DNA of 64,000 nt, from NCBI RefSeq assembly GCF_035594125.1, contig NW_026973710.1:521001-585000 (forward strand), in the 5' to 3' direction. Of this stretch, positions 63,926 to 64,000 are shown one piece after another (positions within the stretch are counted from its first letter, which is position 1; each line of letters begins with the position of its first letter). The stretch is from Scylla paramamosain. Lineage: Eukaryota > Arthropoda > Malacostraca > Decapoda > Portunidae. The position numbers and the translations under genes are program-made. The notes under the pieces are model-generated. The model was not told the origin of the DNA, searched no databases, and was given only the letters and a program-made list of their open reading frames with translations.

Positions 63926-64000
63926 GAGGTATTGAAGTTTGGGGACAAAGTTCCAGAAGCGAGACTGAGGTGGTTTGGTCATGTCAAGAAAAGAGACGGG
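63926..64000 (+). mobile_element. RTE/LINE-like fragment cut by window edge
   Basis: 25 open codons: EVLKFGDKVPEARLRWFGHV then KKRDG, the LRWFGHVxRRD signature near the C-terminus of many invertebrate LINE proteins. Continues beyond the window. Confidence 0.7.

Overview
The window looks like nuclear DNA of a decapod crustacean, probably a crab or a relative. The signs are very dense long dinucleotide and trinucleotide repeats, small introns with GT/AG borders, many families of non-LTR retrotransposons (LINEs), and no operon-like packing. This is an inference from sequence style; no sequence search was run.

Host genes are few. The left edge holds the start of a secreted carboxylesterase on the minus strand: four exons, signal peptide to catalytic GESAG, running off position 1. 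Two minus-strand exons at 31710-32590 encode the first half of a Ran-binding domain; its second half is not found nearby. Further possible exons (30001-30174, 33561-33633) have splice signals but no recognised product.

Most interpretable sequence is mobile DNA. (1) A structurally complete PIF/Harbinger DNA transposon (25196-28548) has 49-base terminal inverted repeats with one mismatch, a TTA target duplication, an intact MADF-type DNA-binding gene (+) and an intact DDE transposase gene (-). The two genes are interlocked: each has one intron that contains an exon of the other. (2) A near-complete LINE (about 57250-61720) has ORF1 and an endonuclease/reverse transcriptase ORF2 broken only by a one-base shift in an A-run. 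(3) A Jockey-like family (here A) is present as six pieces, one interrupted by a second, nested LINE. (4) Other LINE pieces: a 683-codon reverse transcriptase ORF (33684-35735), a LINE with a restriction-like endonuclease tail (52545-53700, with a second 3' end at 56500), three CR1-like 3' ends, RTE-like pieces at 3465-4000 and at the right edge, and two further C-terminal remnants (51285-51610, 62630-63125). (5) A 218-base pogo/Tigger-like MITE lies at 24424-24641.

The rest is repeats: (GA)n/(CT)n, (CA)n/(GT)n, (TA)n, AAT and TAG arrays, several minisatellites, a 125-base palindrome at 11677-11801, a 27-base inverted repeat inside AAT arrays near 32.0 kb, and a 12-unit compound minisatellite at 61.7-62.4 kb. 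From 52 to 56.7 kb, TAG arrays start directly at LINE 3' ends. (CT)n tracts lie at or upstream of three 3' splice sites. No tRNA, rRNA or CRISPR was recognised.
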